A stretch of 64,000 bases of DNA from Pseudomonas paralcaligenes. Its GTDB lineage: Bacteria; Pseudomonadota; Gammaproteobacteria; Pseudomonadales; Pseudomonadaceae. The notes below the pieces were generated by a model that was not told where the DNA came from, made no database searches, and was given only the letters and a program-made list of their open reading frames with translations. Position numbers and translations under genes: made by a program. Shown piece after piece: positions 9,981 to 19,623 of this stretch. The stretch spans positions 62,001-126,000 of the forward strand of contig NZ_BPFX01000007.1 of the NCBI RefSeq assembly GCF_019655855.1, given 5' to 3'. Numbering within the stretch: position 1 is the first letter of the stretch; every line of letters starts with the position of its first letter.

Positions 9981-11396
9981 TTATTTCTTAGCGCTGAGCT
10001 TCTGCTTGCGAGGCTCGAGCGACAGACGCTCGCGATCATAGGCAAGGTAGTACTTGTTCACGCTGTTGACATAGCTCACCACGCCCATGCCCAGTTGCTC
10101 CATCGCCACCCGCTCCACCTGGAAGAACCAGCGGTTGGGATTCAGCCCGCGACGGCGCGCCTCCGCACGCAGGCTCTGCACACGCTGTGGGCCCAGATTG
10201 TAGGCGGCCAGCACGAAGGCCATCCGCTCCTCTTCGGCGATCTGCCTGCTGGAAAAGAACTCCCGGCGCAGCCGCGCCATGTAGAGGGTGGCCGCCTGCA
10301 CGTTGTTTTCCAGGTTCTGGATGCTGCCGACCCCGACGCTGCGCGCCGCCGCCGGAGTGATCTGCATCAGGCCGGTGGCCCCCGACGCGCCCCGGGCGGC
10401 CGGGTTCAGGGTGGACTCCTTGTAGGCCACGGCGGCCAGGTGCAGCCAGTCCATCTCCTGCTTCTCGCCGTGCTTCTGCAGCACGCTGCGTACCTTCTCC
10501 AGGCGCTGGCGATCCGCCGAGGACATGGGGTTGCGAACCTTGTAGGAGCGCCGGTAGAAACGCTGGAAGGCCGAGTCCTGGTCGCCGGGTGTCCGGTATT
10601 CGGCAAGGAAACGGTCGATGCGGGCCCGCAGCATCGGCGACTCCCGGCGCACGAACCAGCTCATGTTGCCCTCGTTGCCCACCACCAGATGACGCTCTAT
10701 ACGCAGCCTCGGCATCACCTTCTGCCAGCGCTCGACGATGGGCAGCTCGACGGCGGTCCAGGGGTAGATGCCCGCCTGCACCATCTCCAGCACATCCTCC
10801 ACCGCCAGGCTCGGGTCGGCCCACTCCACCAGGATCGGCGGCTTGCCGCGCTGGCTCAGCTTCTGGTTGACCTCGCGCAGGGCATCGCTGACGGCGCTGC
10901 CCACCGGCAGCGTCAGAGTGCGCCCGGACATCTCTTCCAGCCGCTTGTAGTGCCGGTTCTTGCGGTTGCCGACCACCACCAGCGCCACGTTGCTGCGGAT
11001 CGCGGCGCTGGCGCTGACGCCGAGGCCGGGGTGGGCATCCAGCAGCTCGCCCGGCGCGACCAGGTCGCCCTCGCCCTTCTGCAGCGCGGCGATCAGCTCG
11101 TTCTTGGGCTTGGGGATGATCTTCAGGCGCAGCTCATGGCCGTCGCGGGCATTGCGGTTGAGATACTGGTCGAAGGCGCGCAGCCGCTGGTACTCGACGC
11201 CGATGGCCTCGCCCCGGATTTCGCCCGAACTGTTGCGGCTCTGGTTGACCAGCACGCGCAACTCGCCGCTCTTGCGGATCTCGGCCAGGTCGCGCTGGTG
11301 CGCGGTGTGAGGCAGATTGCCACCCAACCCGCTCAGCCGCGCCTGGGCCGGCACGGCGGCCAGCAGGCAGAGCAGAAGCAGCAGCGCCCGCGTCAT
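9981..11396 (-). CDS. Membrane-bound lytic transglycosylase F-like (MltF2 type)
   Basis: Periplasmic murein lytic transglycosylase of 471 aa that cleaves peptidoglycan glycan strands to 1,6-anhydro products. Residues 1-19 form a signal peptide (MTRALLLLLCLLAAVPAQA). An SBP_bac_3-like sensor domain occupies roughly 35-260. The C-terminal SLT domain has the catalytic Glu in AYKESTLNP near residue 329, then GATGLMQITPAAA and AAYNLGPQRV. No lipobox Cys is seen, so it may be soluble or held by the hydrophobic N-terminus. The ATG at 11396 has GGAGG 5 nt upstream; the 42-residue upstream extension of the frame is rejected. Confidence 0.87.
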   Translation of the reverse strand: MTRALLLLLCLLAAVPAQARLSGLGGNLPHTAHQRDLAEIRKSGELRVLVNQSRNSSGEIRGEAIGVEYQRLRAFDQYLNRNARDGHELRLKIIPKPKNELIAALQKGEGDLVAPGELLDAHPGLGVSASAAIRSNVALVVVGNRKNRHYKRLEEMSGRTLTLPVGSAVSDALREVNQKLSQRGKPPILVEWADPSLAVEDVLEMVQAGIYPWTAVELPIVERWQKVMPRLRIERHLVVGNEGNMSWFVRRESPMLRARIDRFLAEYRTPGDQDSAFQRFYRRSYKVRNPMSSADRQRLEKVRSVLQKHGEKQEMDWLHLAAVAYKESTLNPAARGASGATGLMQITPAAARSVGVGSIQNLENNVQAATLYMARLRREFFSSRQIAEEERMAFVLAAYNLGPQRVQSLRAEARRRGLNPNRWFFQVERVAMEQLGMGVVSYVNSVNKYYLAYDRERLSLEPRKQKLSAKK

Positions 11397-11611
11397 CGAT
11401 CCTCCGCCAGGGGCCACCGCCCGCCCGCACCAGGCCGGACGACGGATGGCCTTCGCCAAAAGGGGGCGGAGGTTGGCACAGCCACTTTCAATCTGCCAGC
11501 CCTGGCTGACGACGGGTATCAAAAGGCATGCATAACCATCTGTAATTGCTGGATTTATTGTCAGACGACAGGCTCTGCTATGCTGCTCGGCCCGGTCCGC
11601 GAGGTAGCACC

Positions 11612-12418
11612 ATGCAACTCATCGATATCGGCGTCAATCTGACCCACCCGAGTCTTGCCCGGGAGCGTGACGCGGTACTCGCCAGGGCGGAGGCCGCCGG
11701 CGTCCGCCAGATGGTGCTGACCGGCACCAGCCTGGAAGAAAGCGAACAGGCGCTGAATTTCTGCCGCGAGCTGGACGAAGGTGGCAGCCGACTGTTCAGC
11801 ACCGCCGGTATCCATCCCCACGACGCCAGCCAGTGGAATGCCGACAGCGCACGGCATCTGCGCGCCCTGCTGGCCGAAGCGCCGGTGCGCGCCGTGGGCG
11901 AGTGCGGGCTCGACTTCAACCGGGATTTCTCACCGCGCCCGCAGCAGGAAAAGGCGCTGGAGGAACAACTGGCCCTGGCCGCCGAGCTGGGCATGCCAGT
12001 GTTCCTCCACGAACGCGAGGCCGGCGAGCGCCTGGTCGCCATCCTGTGCCAGTTCCGCGACCGGCTGCCGGCCGCCGTGGTGCACTGCTTCACCGGCGAC
12101 AGGGCGACCCTATACGGCTATCTCGACCTGGACCTGCACATCGGCATCACCGGCTGGATCTGCGACGAACGCCGCGGCACCCACCTGCATCCGCTGGTGC
12201 GCGACATTCCCGCCGGGCGCCTGATGCTGGAGAGCGACGCACCCTACCTGCTACCGCGCAGCCTCAGGCCGAAACCGAAGAGTGGCCACAACGAGCCGGC
12301 CTTCCTAACCGAGGTGCTGCGCGAGGTGGCCGTGCACCGGGGCGAGAGCCAGGAGGAGCTGGCGGCGCACACCACCGCCACGGCCCGGGCCTTCTTCGCC
12401 CTGCCCGCGCTCGACTAG
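11612..12418 (+). CDS. tatD: TatD family metal-dependent deoxyribonuclease
   Basis: Cytoplasmic TIM-barrel metal-dependent hydrolase of 268 aa with 3'-5' exonuclease activity in E. coli TatD. Conserved pieces follow the TatD order: [13 protein letters not shown] at the start, [55 protein letters not shown], and [12 protein letters not shown] near the end. The ECGLD, HE, HC and ESDAP residues would hold the metals. It is read divergently from the lytic transglycosylase gene. I chose ATG 11612 over the frame's earlier ATG because the family begins with IDIGVNL. Confidence 0.92.
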   Translation: MQLIDIGVNLTHPSLARERDAVLARAEAAGVRQMVLTGTSLEESEQALNFCRELDEGGSRLFSTAGIHPHDASQWNADSARHLRALLAEAPVRAVGECGLDFNRDFSPRPQQEKALEEQLALAAELGMPVFLHEREAGERLVAILCQFRDRLPAAVVHCFTGDRATLYGYLDLDLHIGITGWICDERRGTHLHPLVRDIPAGRLMLESDAPYLLPRSLRPKPKSGHNEPAFLTEVLREVAVHRGESQEELAAHTTATARAFFALPALD

Positions 12419-13212
12419 TCGAAGACCGTGGTGGTCTGTCGGCTCAGTGCCAACAGCTGGCCGTCGGCGGTCCACAGGCGCGCGGCGATGTGGCCGTAGC
12501 CGTCGAGGGCATGCTCGATCTCGGCCCGGTACAGGCACCAGTCGTGGGTGGTCAGGCTGGGGATGGGATGGACGAACTCGATGGTCCAGGTCAGCGAGCT
12601 GCCGGGCGCCGGCTTGCTCAGGTGCGACAGCACCGCCGGCGGCCAGGCGTCGACCAGCGCCAGCAGGTGGGCCTCGGTGACCCGGTCGTGGCTCACGTCG
12701 CTGCGCAGGCGAACCCAGCCGCCCATGTGACGCGACCGGTTGCCGGTGAACGGCATGCCGCCCTCGCCCCAGCGCATGGCCAGGAAGCGGGTGAACTCGG
12801 GGGTGACACCACTCACGTAGGGCAGCTCCTGGCACTGCTCCGCTGGCGGCATGGCCGGAGCGGGCTCCGCCTCCACCCGCGCCGCGGACTCGCGCGAGGC
12901 GCCGAAGCTGCCCTGGGCCATGGCCACGACCCCGCCATTCTGCACCGCCCGCCCGACCACCTGGCTGACCGACTTGCCCTCGCGCAGGATCTCGACCTCG
13001 AAGGCCACCGGCTCGCCCATCAGCATCGGGCCGACGAAGGTGATCGACAGCGAGCGCACCGGCCGGCCGGGCTGCACCTTCAGGCGCATGGCCTCGAAGA
13101 CCATGGCCGCGACGAGGCCGCCGAAGGTGGCGCGCCCCTGGCCCCAGAGGGCGGGGACGACAACGTGCTGCGGATGGGTATGCACCGCGTGGATCAGTTC
13201 AGCGAAGGTCAT
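12415..13212 (-). CDS. Acyl-CoA thioesterase, double hotdog (TesB-like)
   Basis: 265-aa protein that probably hydrolyses acyl-CoA to fatty acid and CoA. It has two hotdog halves: the first (residues about 20-110) contains [16 protein letters not shown] and [13 protein letters not shown], the second (about 150-262) contains [12 protein letters not shown] and a repeat of the fold ending in the strand [11 protein letters not shown]. It is slightly shorter than E. coli TesB (286 aa). It is convergent with tatD, with ends overlapping by 4 bp. The start ATG has GGAGA 6 nt upstream. Acyl preference is unknown. Confidence 0.85.
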   Translation of the reverse strand: MTFAELIHAVHTHPQHVVVPALWGQGRATFGGLVAAMVFEAMRLKVQPGRPVRSLSITFVGPMLMGEPVAFEVEILREGKSVSQVVGRAVQNGGVVAMAQGSFGASRESAARVEAEPAPAMPPAEQCQELPYVSGVTPEFTRFLAMRWGEGGMPFTGNRSRHMGGWVRLRSDVSHDRVTEAHLLALVDAWPPAVLSHLSKPAPGSSLTWTIEFVHPIPSLTTHDWCLYRAEIEHALDGYGHIAARLWTADGQLLALSRQTTTVFD

Positions 13213-13306
13213 GCGCTATCTCCTGTATGCAGATTGCAGCTTAGAGAAAAGCGCGCCACGGCGGGAGAGCCCCGCCGGCCAATTCAGCGGCGATATCGGC
13301 GGCCAT

Positions 13307-14086
13307 TCAGCTCTGCGACGGGCCTTGCGGGTAGTACTCGAGCAGCGCGGCCAGCGCCTGGTCGGCCTCCCGCTCGGCTCGCGCCAGGTTCTCGCGCCAG
13401 AGGGTGGCGCAAGATTGCAGGTCCGGCTCGGTCTGCGCACGTTGCAGCCACTGCCAGTGGTCGTGCCAGTCGCCCAGGGCGCTCTGGGCCTTGCGCAGCG
13501 CCTTGAGCTCCGCCTTGTCGACCGAAACGCGACTCGGCCAGGCCTCGGCGCAATAGCGCACGCGCTTGATCAGCAGCCTCAGACGATGGCGGTCGTGAGC
13601 CGGGTCACGCAACGCGGCGGCCAACTTTTCCCGCTGCTTCTCCAGATACTTGGCCACCGCCCGGCCTCGCACCCGCCACTCGCCATCGCTCACGGCTCGA
13701 CGCTCATCCTCGGGCCAGTCATCGAGCAGAATCCCCAGGCGCTGCATCGGCACGCCTCCAAGCAGCCGGGCATAGCCCTCGGTCAGCCACGCGCGCCGGA
13801 GCCTGGCGGCCACCGGCTGGCCGCGTCTGTCCAGTTCGCTCGCCAGCACTTCCAGGTCCCGCAGCGGACCGCTGGCACTGCCCACGGCGGCGGCAGCCCG
13901 CTCCAGGGCCTCGCACAGCGTTTCCTTGCGCAGCGGACGCAGCAGGCTGCGCAGTCGGCGCAGGGCGATGCGCAGGTCGTGCAGCGCCTCATCATCGGTC
14001 TGCATCTGCAGCCTGGCGCTGCAGGCGTACAGGCGTACCTGCAGTTCGACGATGCGCTCGCGAAGCTCGCGCCTGAATCCAGCCAT
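13307..14086 (-). CDS. CHAD domain protein
   Basis: Cytoplasmic 259-aa helical protein. The CHAD signature of repeated basic residues on helices is plain: EALHDLRIALRRLRSLLRPLR near residues 32-52, then HRLRLLIKRVRYCAEAWPS around 172-190. CHAD domains bind inorganic polyphosphate and often occur beside polyphosphate or tripolyphosphate enzymes; no such partner is adjacent here. It is the last gene of the moxR-DUF58-tgpA operon, with its ATG touching the tgpA stop. What it does in that operon is not known. Confidence 0.88.
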   Translation of the reverse strand: MAGFRRELRERIVELQVRLYACSARLQMQTDDEALHDLRIALRRLRSLLRPLRKETLCEALERAAAAVGSASGPLRDLEVLASELDRRGQPVAARLRRAWLTEGYARLLGGVPMQRLGILLDDWPEDERRAVSDGEWRVRGRAVAKYLEKQREKLAAALRDPAHDRHRLRLLIKRVRYCAEAWPSRVSVDKAELKALRKAQSALGDWHDHWQWLQRAQTEPDLQSCATLWRENLARAEREADQALAALLEYYPQGPSQS

Positions 14087-16080
14087 TACCGTTCCTCCCG
14101 TCGTGTGCGCCAGGGCAGCTCACGACGCAGACGCCGCAGCAGATCGCGCAACTGCTCGGTCGACTGTGTCTGACCACCGTAGCGCTGGGCCTCGAAGGCC
14201 TGAGCGAAGTCGGCTATCGCCCGGGCCTGGTCCGGCATCACTGCCATCGCCCTTTCAGCGAAGGCCCTCACACCCTCACCCCGGTTGCGGCGCAAGCCAT
14301 GGCGGGCCAGCAGCGACTCGTAGCGGCGCAGCAATCGCTGCTGCGGATCGCGCTCGCGCCGCCAGGGCTTGAACAGCCACAGGGCGAGCAAACCGAGCAT
14401 CAGGCCGCCCCCACCGACGATCACCAGCGCCATGCGTGTCCAGTCGAGCGTACCGAACCAGCGTTGCAGGAAGTCCAGCTGCTGCTCGCCCCGATAACCC
14501 AGCACCCAGCGCTGCCAGCTGTAGTTGAGATTCTCCCAGGCCATCCTCAGTCCATTGATCCAGCCCACGTCGCGGTAACGCAGCGGCGAGAAAGGCGAAT
14601 CCTCAAGGAAACTCTCATCGGCGGCGAAAGCGTCCTGCGCGCCCCGCTCGATCCGCTCCGGAGCCACCTGGAAGGTGGGGTCGACGCTGGTCCAGCCTCG
14701 ACCTTCCTCCCAGTATTCCACCCAGGCATGGGCATCGAGTTGACGCACCGCAAGGTAGTTGCCGGATGCGTTCGCCTCCCCGCCCTGGTAGCCGGCCACC
14801 ACCCGGGCAGGTATCCCGGCGGCCCGCAGGACGAAGACCATCGCCCCGGCGTAGTGGGCGCAGAAGCCCTTGCGCTGCACGAACAGGAAATCGTCGACGC
14901 TGTCGGCGCCCATGGTCGGCGGTTTCAGGGAGTAGCTGAACGGCTCGCGATTGAAATGACGCAGCAACGCATCGACCAGAGACCGATCGTCCGCATGTTC
15001 CTGCCTGAGCCGGGCGGCCCATTCCCTGGTTTGCGGATCGCCCTGCTGGGGGAGTTGCAAGGTGATGCGACGCACCATGGGCGGCAGGGCGGCCGGCTCG
15101 CGCAACGCCTGTGGCCAGGACTGCGCGCTATATAGCCAGCTCTGTGTCACCGGACGACGCGCCTGCATACGGAAATCGCTCATCTGGGCCACATTGGCTT
15201 CGTTGACCTGCCCCACGTCCAGAACGAACAGCCATGAGCGACCACTCGGCTGCATCACGACCTCGTAGCGCAACGCCTTGCCTCGGGGCGTCCACAGCGG
15301 CTTGCTCTTCTCCTGGGCGCCCCAGGATTGGGACCAGCGCCGCCCATCGAAATGCTCCAGCGTCAGAGCACGCCAGTACAGGTCTCGCCGCTCCGGCGCC
15401 GGTCCCTCGAAGCTGACACGAAACGCCAGCTCCGAGGAGCGGCTGAGCTCCGCCACATCTCCGGGGCTCATGCTTTCGGAAAGTCCCGTGATGCCCTTCT
15501 GCGGATCGGGCAGGCTCCACAGCGGGCCAAGGCGCGGAAAGAACAGGAACAGCAACACCATCATCGGCACGGCCTGCAGCATCATCGAGGCCGCCAGCCT
15601 GACGGTGGCCGCCGGTCGCTCGGCCAGGCCGCTCTGCTGCATTCCGATCAGGGCAGCCAGCAGCGCCGTCACCGGCAACAGGCTGTAGAGGGCCGACAGC
15701 AGGCCGTCGTCGAAGAGATAGCTGGTGACCACCACGAAGAAACCTAGGAAGATCAGCACCAGCGCATCGCGCCGGCTGCGCAGCTCCACCAGCTTTAGGA
15801 TGAAGGCGCAGACCAGCAGCAGCACACCTCCATCCAAGCCGATGAGCGTTCCCCGGGAGAGGAAGACGGCGGCGGCCGTGGCCAGCAGCAGGCCCGCCCG
15901 CTCCAGCCCGGACGGATAGCGTGCGCGCATGCGGAACACCTGTACCCGCCAACCGGCGCAGAACAGCCAGAGCCCGATGATCCACAGCGGCAGGTGCAGG
16001 AGATGCGGCAGGATCACCAGCACCTGAGCGACCAGCAGCCAGGTGAGGGCGATGCGGGGAATCGGTTGCGGGGCGTTCAT
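14086..16080 (-). CDS. tgpA: Transmembrane transglutaminase TgpA
   Basis: 664-aa inner-membrane protein with a periplasmic transglutaminase domain. About six membrane helices fill residues 10-190 (DUF3488/TgpA_N region). The transglutaminase core lies near residues 370-470 with Cys in KGFCAHYAGAMVF, His in QLDAHAWVEYW and Asp in WTSVDPTFQV, so the triad is complete. Another helix lies near 555-575, followed by a cytoplasmic DUF4129-like tail. P. aeruginosa TgpA (PA2873) is reported as essential. It is coupled to the DUF58 gene by an ATGA overlap and sits in the conserved MoxR-DUF58-TgpA order. Confidence 0.92.
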   Translation of the reverse strand: MNAPQPIPRIALTWLLVAQVLVILPHLLHLPLWIIGLWLFCAGWRVQVFRMRARYPSGLERAGLLLATAAAVFLSRGTLIGLDGGVLLLVCAFILKLVELRSRRDALVLIFLGFFVVVTSYLFDDGLLSALYSLLPVTALLAALIGMQQSGLAERPAATVRLAASMMLQAVPMMVLLFLFFPRLGPLWSLPDPQKGITGLSESMSPGDVAELSRSSELAFRVSFEGPAPERRDLYWRALTLEHFDGRRWSQSWGAQEKSKPLWTPRGKALRYEVVMQPSGRSWLFVLDVGQVNEANVAQMSDFRMQARRPVTQSWLYSAQSWPQALREPAALPPMVRRITLQLPQQGDPQTREWAARLRQEHADDRSLVDALLRHFNREPFSYSLKPPTMGADSVDDFLFVQRKGFCAHYAGAMVFVLRAAGIPARVVAGYQGGEANASGNYLAVRQLDAHAWVEYWEEGRGWTSVDPTFQVAPERIERGAQDAFAADESFLEDSPFSPLRYRDVGWINGLRMAWENLNYSWQRWVLGYRGEQQLDFLQRWFGTLDWTRMALVIVGGGGLMLGLLALWLFKPWRRERDPQQRLLRRYESLLARHGLRRNRGEGVRAFAERAMAVMPDQARAIADFAQAFEAQRYGGQTQSTEQLRDLLRRLRRELPWRTRREER

Positions 16081-17027
16081 GAGCGATCACCATGGAGCGC
16101 CAGTGCGCGCAGGCAAGCCTCGCGATGGGCCTCACCGAAGTCGGGGGTCAATTCGGTGCCAGGCAGGCGAAGGCCATAGGGCTGCTGGCGCGCATCCAGC
16201 TGCAGCACCCAGTAGCACAGTCGAGAAAGCCGCTCCTCAGCATCGCCGCCCAAGGCCAGGAAGTCCAGCCACAGGCCATGGCCGGCCAGCGCGGCGAAAT
16301 CCTTGACCAGCAGCCCCTGCCCGCGGGAGAACGCCTTCCAGTGCAGTCGGCGCCTGGAGTCCCCCGGCTGGTAGCTGCGCAATCCCTGGTAGTCGTCGGC
16401 CCCCTGACCCGCGGCTCGCCGACCTTCGTCGTTCTCGTCGGCGACACCATCCACGGCCAGCGGCAGGTCGCCTTCCAGTGGACGAGGATAGACCAGCACG
16501 GTCTGGTCCAGATCGACCCAGCTCCAGGCCACCAGGATGCCCAGCGGGAAGTGGCTCTCCACCCGCATCCGTTCCGGCCGCAGCCAGCCGCGGCGCAGGG
16601 CCGGTTGGCTCAGCTCGCACTCGCGCTGCACCAAGGGCGGCACATCCACGATCTGCAGCGGCTGCGGAGGCCAGCCCAGGCCCACCGCATGGTGAGCGCG
16701 ACCGTCACTCTCCAGGCGCACCTTGAAACGCGCCTGTTCGCCGGCGAACACCGCACCGCTGACCCCGGCCTTGAGAATCAGTCCCGAGAAGTTGCGATAG
16801 GTATGCAGGATCGCGATCACGAACAGCGCGGTCAGCAGGAAGGTCAGGCCGTAGGCCAGGCTGTTCTCGTAGTTGATGCCTGCCAGCAGCATCAGCACCA
16901 GCACCACCGCGAATGCGGCACCGACCCGGTTGGGCATGATGAAGATGCGCCGCTGGTTCAGCTGCACCTGGGCCGCCGCAGGAATGCGTCGCATCACCCA
17001 GCGGCGCCAGCGAGCCTTGATCGACAT
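16077..17027 (-). CDS. DUF58 domain protein
   Basis: 316-aa protein with two close membrane helices near residues 30-70 (FAVVLVLMLLAGINYENSLAYG begins the first and is continued by a second hydrophobic run). A beta-rich region follows, then the DUF58 core with GRRAAGQGADDYQGLRSYQ and PGDSRRRLHWKAFSRG. This R-Y-PGD-R-IHW type motif is the DUF58 hallmark. It is a partner of MoxR ATPases in envelope-linked modules. I chose ATG 17027 (GAGG 6 nt upstream), 9 bp after the moxR stop; a longer frame beginning inside moxR is rejected. Confidence 0.88.
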   Translation of the reverse strand: MSIKARWRRWVMRRIPAAAQVQLNQRRIFIMPNRVGAAFAVVLVLMLLAGINYENSLAYGLTFLLTALFVIAILHTYRNFSGLILKAGVSGAVFAGEQARFKVRLESDGRAHHAVGLGWPPQPLQIVDVPPLVQRECELSQPALRRGWLRPERMRVESHFPLGILVAWSWVDLDQTVLVYPRPLEGDLPLAVDGVADENDEGRRAAGQGADDYQGLRSYQPGDSRRRLHWKAFSRGQGLLVKDFAALAGHGLWLDFLALGGDAEERLSRLCYWVLQLDARQQPYGLRLPGTELTPDFGEAHREACLRALALHGDRS

Positions 17028-17035
17028 CGGCGACC

Positions 17036-17953
17036 TCACACCGCCGACACTTCGCGCAGCAGCCACTGCACCAGCGCACCACCGCCATGCCCGGCCGGGT
17101 CGGCACGCTCGCGCAGGCGATGGCCAACCACCGACGGCAGCACCGCCTGTACATCCTCGGGAATCACATAGTCGCGCTCGGCGAGGAAGGCCCAGGCCCG
17201 GGCCGCTGCCAGCAGTGCCAGGCTGGCCCGCGGCGAAAGCCCCCAGGCGAACTGCGGCTCGCTGCGGGTCGCCTCCACTAGGCGCAAGACATAATCGATC
17301 AGCGCATCGCTGGCGCGCACCTGTGGGATCAACGCCTGGATGGCCGCCAGCTCCGCATGGTCGAGGATAGGCTCCAGCCGGGGCAGGATTTCCCGACGCG
17401 CCTCGCCCAGCAGCAAGGCCTTCTCGGCGGCACGCGCCGGGTAGCCCAGCGACAGGCGCATCAGAAAGCGGTCCAGCTGCGACTCCGGCAGCGCGAAGGT
17501 GCCCCCGGAGCTGACCGGATTCTGCGTGGCAATGACGAAGAACGGCTCCGGCAGCGGCCGGGTTGCACCCTCGATGGTCACCTGCCCCTCCTCCATCGCC
17601 TCCAGCAGCGCGCTCTGGCTCTTCGGCGTGGCCCGGTTGATCTCGTCGGCCAATACCAGTTCCGCGAAGATCGGGCCGGGGTGGAAGACGAACTGACCGC
17701 TGTCCTTGTCGAACACCGAAGTGCCGAGAATGTCGCCCGGCAGCAGGTCGGACGTGAACTGGATACGCTGGAAGCTCAACCCCAGCACCCGCGCCAAGGC
17801 GTGGCTGAGGGTCGTCTTGCCCATCCCGGGCAGATCCTCGACCAGAAGGTGCCCCCTCGCCAGCACACAGGTCAGTGCCAGGCGCACCTGCGGCTCCTTG
17901 CCCAGCAACACCTGGTTCACCTCATGCAGCACCGCTTCGAGTTTCGTCCGCAT
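17036..17953 (-). CDS. MoxR family AAA+ ATPase
   Basis: 305-aa AAA_3-type ATPase proposed to act as a chaperone for membrane or metal-protein partners. Walker A LPGMGKTT is at residues 41-48, Walker B LADEINRATP at 101-110, sensor-1 ATQNPVSSGGTF near 145, and the arginine-finger/lid region follows. It is first in the four-gene operon with DUF58, TgpA and CHAD proteins; the 446-bp gap upstream must hold the promoter. The function in Pseudomonas is not well defined, but the operon link to TgpA suggests an envelope role. Confidence 0.9.
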   Translation of the reverse strand: MRTKLEAVLHEVNQVLLGKEPQVRLALTCVLARGHLLVEDLPGMGKTTLSHALARVLGLSFQRIQFTSDLLPGDILGTSVFDKDSGQFVFHPGPIFAELVLADEINRATPKSQSALLEAMEEGQVTIEGATRPLPEPFFVIATQNPVSSGGTFALPESQLDRFLMRLSLGYPARAAEKALLLGEARREILPRLEPILDHAELAAIQALIPQVRASDALIDYVLRLVEATRSEPQFAWGLSPRASLALLAAARAWAFLAERDYVIPEDVQAVLPSVVGHRLRERADPAGHGGGALVQWLLREVSAV

Positions 17954-18399
17954 TCTTCGCTCCTGTTCCAGTCCGTCGATGCTACTGGGCGCTCCGGTCC
18001 GGGCAAAGCTTTGCGAAACAGTTGCTCACGAAACTGTGCGAAGGATCGAAGACTCAACCTGATTGGGGCAGCCCGATTCGTGGAAGCAAAAAGACCATCC
18101 TGCGATGGGAAACAGCAAGCCCACTTGACTATTGGACCGTCGAGGGCCGTGGCGTATTTCAGTTAAAGCCTCGGTGGCTCAGGCTCCCGCCCTTCCCTGC
18201 CGATGAAGCCATGAAACACCCAAGAATGTAGCCACTTCTGCAGTCGACACTCGCCGCACCTCTAGATGAATGCAGCGCAAAAGCTGCCCAGCCGATTAGC
18301 GCTCATGCCCGAGCCTTATTCGTCGAGCGCCCTACAGGGCTCAAGCAAGTCACCTTGCAGTCACAAGTAGAGCCTGTATAAAACATGCCGCCATAGACA
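17954..18399. other. Intergenic gap, no gene recognised
   Basis: The gap lies between the moxR start and the 3' end of the low-GC membrane protein array. Base composition shifts here from GC-rich to AT-rich at about 18400. No ORF with a plausible ribosome site, no RNA gene and no strong terminator was seen; a short GCCCTACAGGGC palindrome lies near 18329-18340. The moxR promoter must be within it. Confidence 0.5.
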
Positions 18400-18687
18400 C
18401 TAGCTCTGAGACCGAAACCAGCCCGACACACATTTAAAACCGGCAAAAAACGCACACTCAAAAAACAAAGACAAAAGAAACACATAGAGAGTCTCTATAT
18501 TTGAACTCTCCTCTATTGAACCCGAGCCGAAATAATAAATAATAACATTACAAATATCACCCAATAGCTTTGGAAAAAAATCAGGATAGGTGTAAAAAAA
18601 CCTTGTGATCAATGCCGCTCCAAGCAGCAAAAAAATTAGAACAAACAAGATCTTAAAAAATCCACCCCTGGAGCAAACCAACCTCAC
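18400..18687 (-). CDS. Small membrane protein of the low-GC array (95 aa)
   Basis: 95-aa hydrophobic protein with helices at about residues 11-31 and 66-84, separated by a polar stretch with GSGSIEESSNIE. The GTG start at 18687 has GGAGG 5-6 nt upstream, so the ribosome site is strong. Codon use is AT-rich, unlike the adjacent T6SS and moxR operons. It is the last gene of a run of four small membrane genes downstream of a T6SS-linked DUF4225-like gene. No family is recognised. An immunity role is an inference from position only. Confidence 0.6.
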   Translation of the reverse strand: MRLVCSRGGFFKILFVLIFLLLGAALITRFFYTYPDFFPKLLGDICNVIIYYFGSGSIEESSNIETLYVFLLSLFFECAFFAGFKCVSGWFRSQS

Positions 18688-18711
18688 ATCAGCCTCCTCT
18701 CAACCTTACAG

Positions 18712-19032
18712 CTATTGCTTAATGTGAGCATTATAATAATAAATGGAATACACAAACCCAGGAAGACACCCCCAATCAAGCAAAAAAGCAAGCCATGCAT
18801 AGTGACTTTTCGGATTATTTGGAAAAAAGAAAAATCCTGAAAAAAGGCATACCCCACCAAGCAAAGGAATCCATGACGGTGAACTCTCTTTCTTAATAAA
18901 ACCCACATAAAAGCAGCGCCAATTCAAGAACGCCAACCACATGCCAATCACAAGCAGAAATACGCACAAAGCAACTATCATTAGAGCATCCAGCACATCA
19001 ATATCGAAAAACAAGCAACTCCACCTTGCCAC
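18712..19032 (-). CDS. Small membrane protein, paralogue 2 of putative immunity array
   Basis: Up to 106 aa with three or four hydrophobic segments. It shares a framework with the product at 19249-19533: Asn-Cys/Arg, FY, then K-K/R-E, SWIPLLGG versus SWIPIVGG, an NP, a Trp-rich helix, D.GC..GF and a final aromatic S-Y. That establishes paralogy by eye. The GTG at 19032 lacks a clear ribosome site; a TTG at 19014 after GGTGGAG is an alternative. Low GC. It is probably an inner-membrane protein and a candidate immunity or orphan immunity protein. Confidence 0.6.
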   Translation of the reverse strand: MARWSCLFFDIDVLDALMIVALCVFLLVIGMWLAFLNWRCFYVGFIKKESSPSWIPLLGGVCLFSGFFFFPNNPKSHYAWLAFLLDWGCLPGFVYSIYYYNAHIKQ

Positions 19033-19248
19033 TCAAGCGAAACAACCCCTATTTTAAAGCCGCAGATACTATGCACGGCCAGCTCATAATAAAACAAATA
19101 CCTCCAATCGAGTTGAACTCACTATCTTTCAGCGACCGCCAACTCAACCTACACAATCAATATAATAGCGAGCCCCTATATTCAAATACCCCGATATATT
19201 TATCAATACTTTCCCCTGCCAACTTCGCCACAGCCAATCTCTAATCCC

Positions 19249-19533
19249 TCAAAGATCATTCCTGTCATGCATTCTTTTTACCCATGGATTAATCCACCTG
19301 TAAAACAGAAAGCTGTGAGCAAACCCAAGAACACAACCAAAATCAAAGAAAAGAAACAACCACCAAAATGGATTTTGAAGAAGATACAGCCCAAGCGCAG
19401 AGGCCCCTCCTCCAACAATCGGAATCCACGATATATTTTCTTTCCTTACAAAAATTCCGTAGAAAGCATAGCAATTAAAAATAATAAAAGGGACTCCTAA
19501 AATTATCAGTATCAGCCCCATCACGACTTGCAT
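19249..19533 (-). CDS. Small membrane protein, paralogue 1 of putative immunity array
   Basis: 94-aa protein with a first helix at residues 2-22, a KENISWIP loop with a GGG turn, and two more helices around 45-80, ending in a charged tail (WVKRMHDRNDL). ATG at 19533 has GGAG 6 nt upstream; the frame extends 4 codons to a TTG that overlaps this ribosome site. It is a paralogue of the product at 18712-19032. About 90 bp separate it from the gene upstream. AT-rich codons. Function unknown; position suggests protection against the adjacent DUF4225-like protein. Confidence 0.65.
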   Translation of the reverse strand: MQVVMGLILIILGVPFIIFNCYAFYGIFVRKENISWIPIVGGGASALGLYLLQNPFWWLFLFFDFGCVLGFAHSFLFYRWINPWVKRMHDRNDL

Positions 19534-19623
19534 CAATTTCTCCAAAGACCATTTTTACACTGGACACTCAAAAAACCACCCAGAACTCAAGAAAGAAGAA
19601 TAAAAAATCGTCAACCTGCCACA

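Noticed and set aside
18684..18908. 75-codon minus-strand frame overlapping the 106-aa membrane protein
   Set aside because: It lies in another frame of the paralogue at 18712-19032, which has a recognisable homologue nearby; this frame has none.
19026..19244. 72-codon plus-strand frame in the low-GC region
   Set aside because: No ribosome site, polar low-complexity sequence, and opposite to the direction of the surrounding genes.
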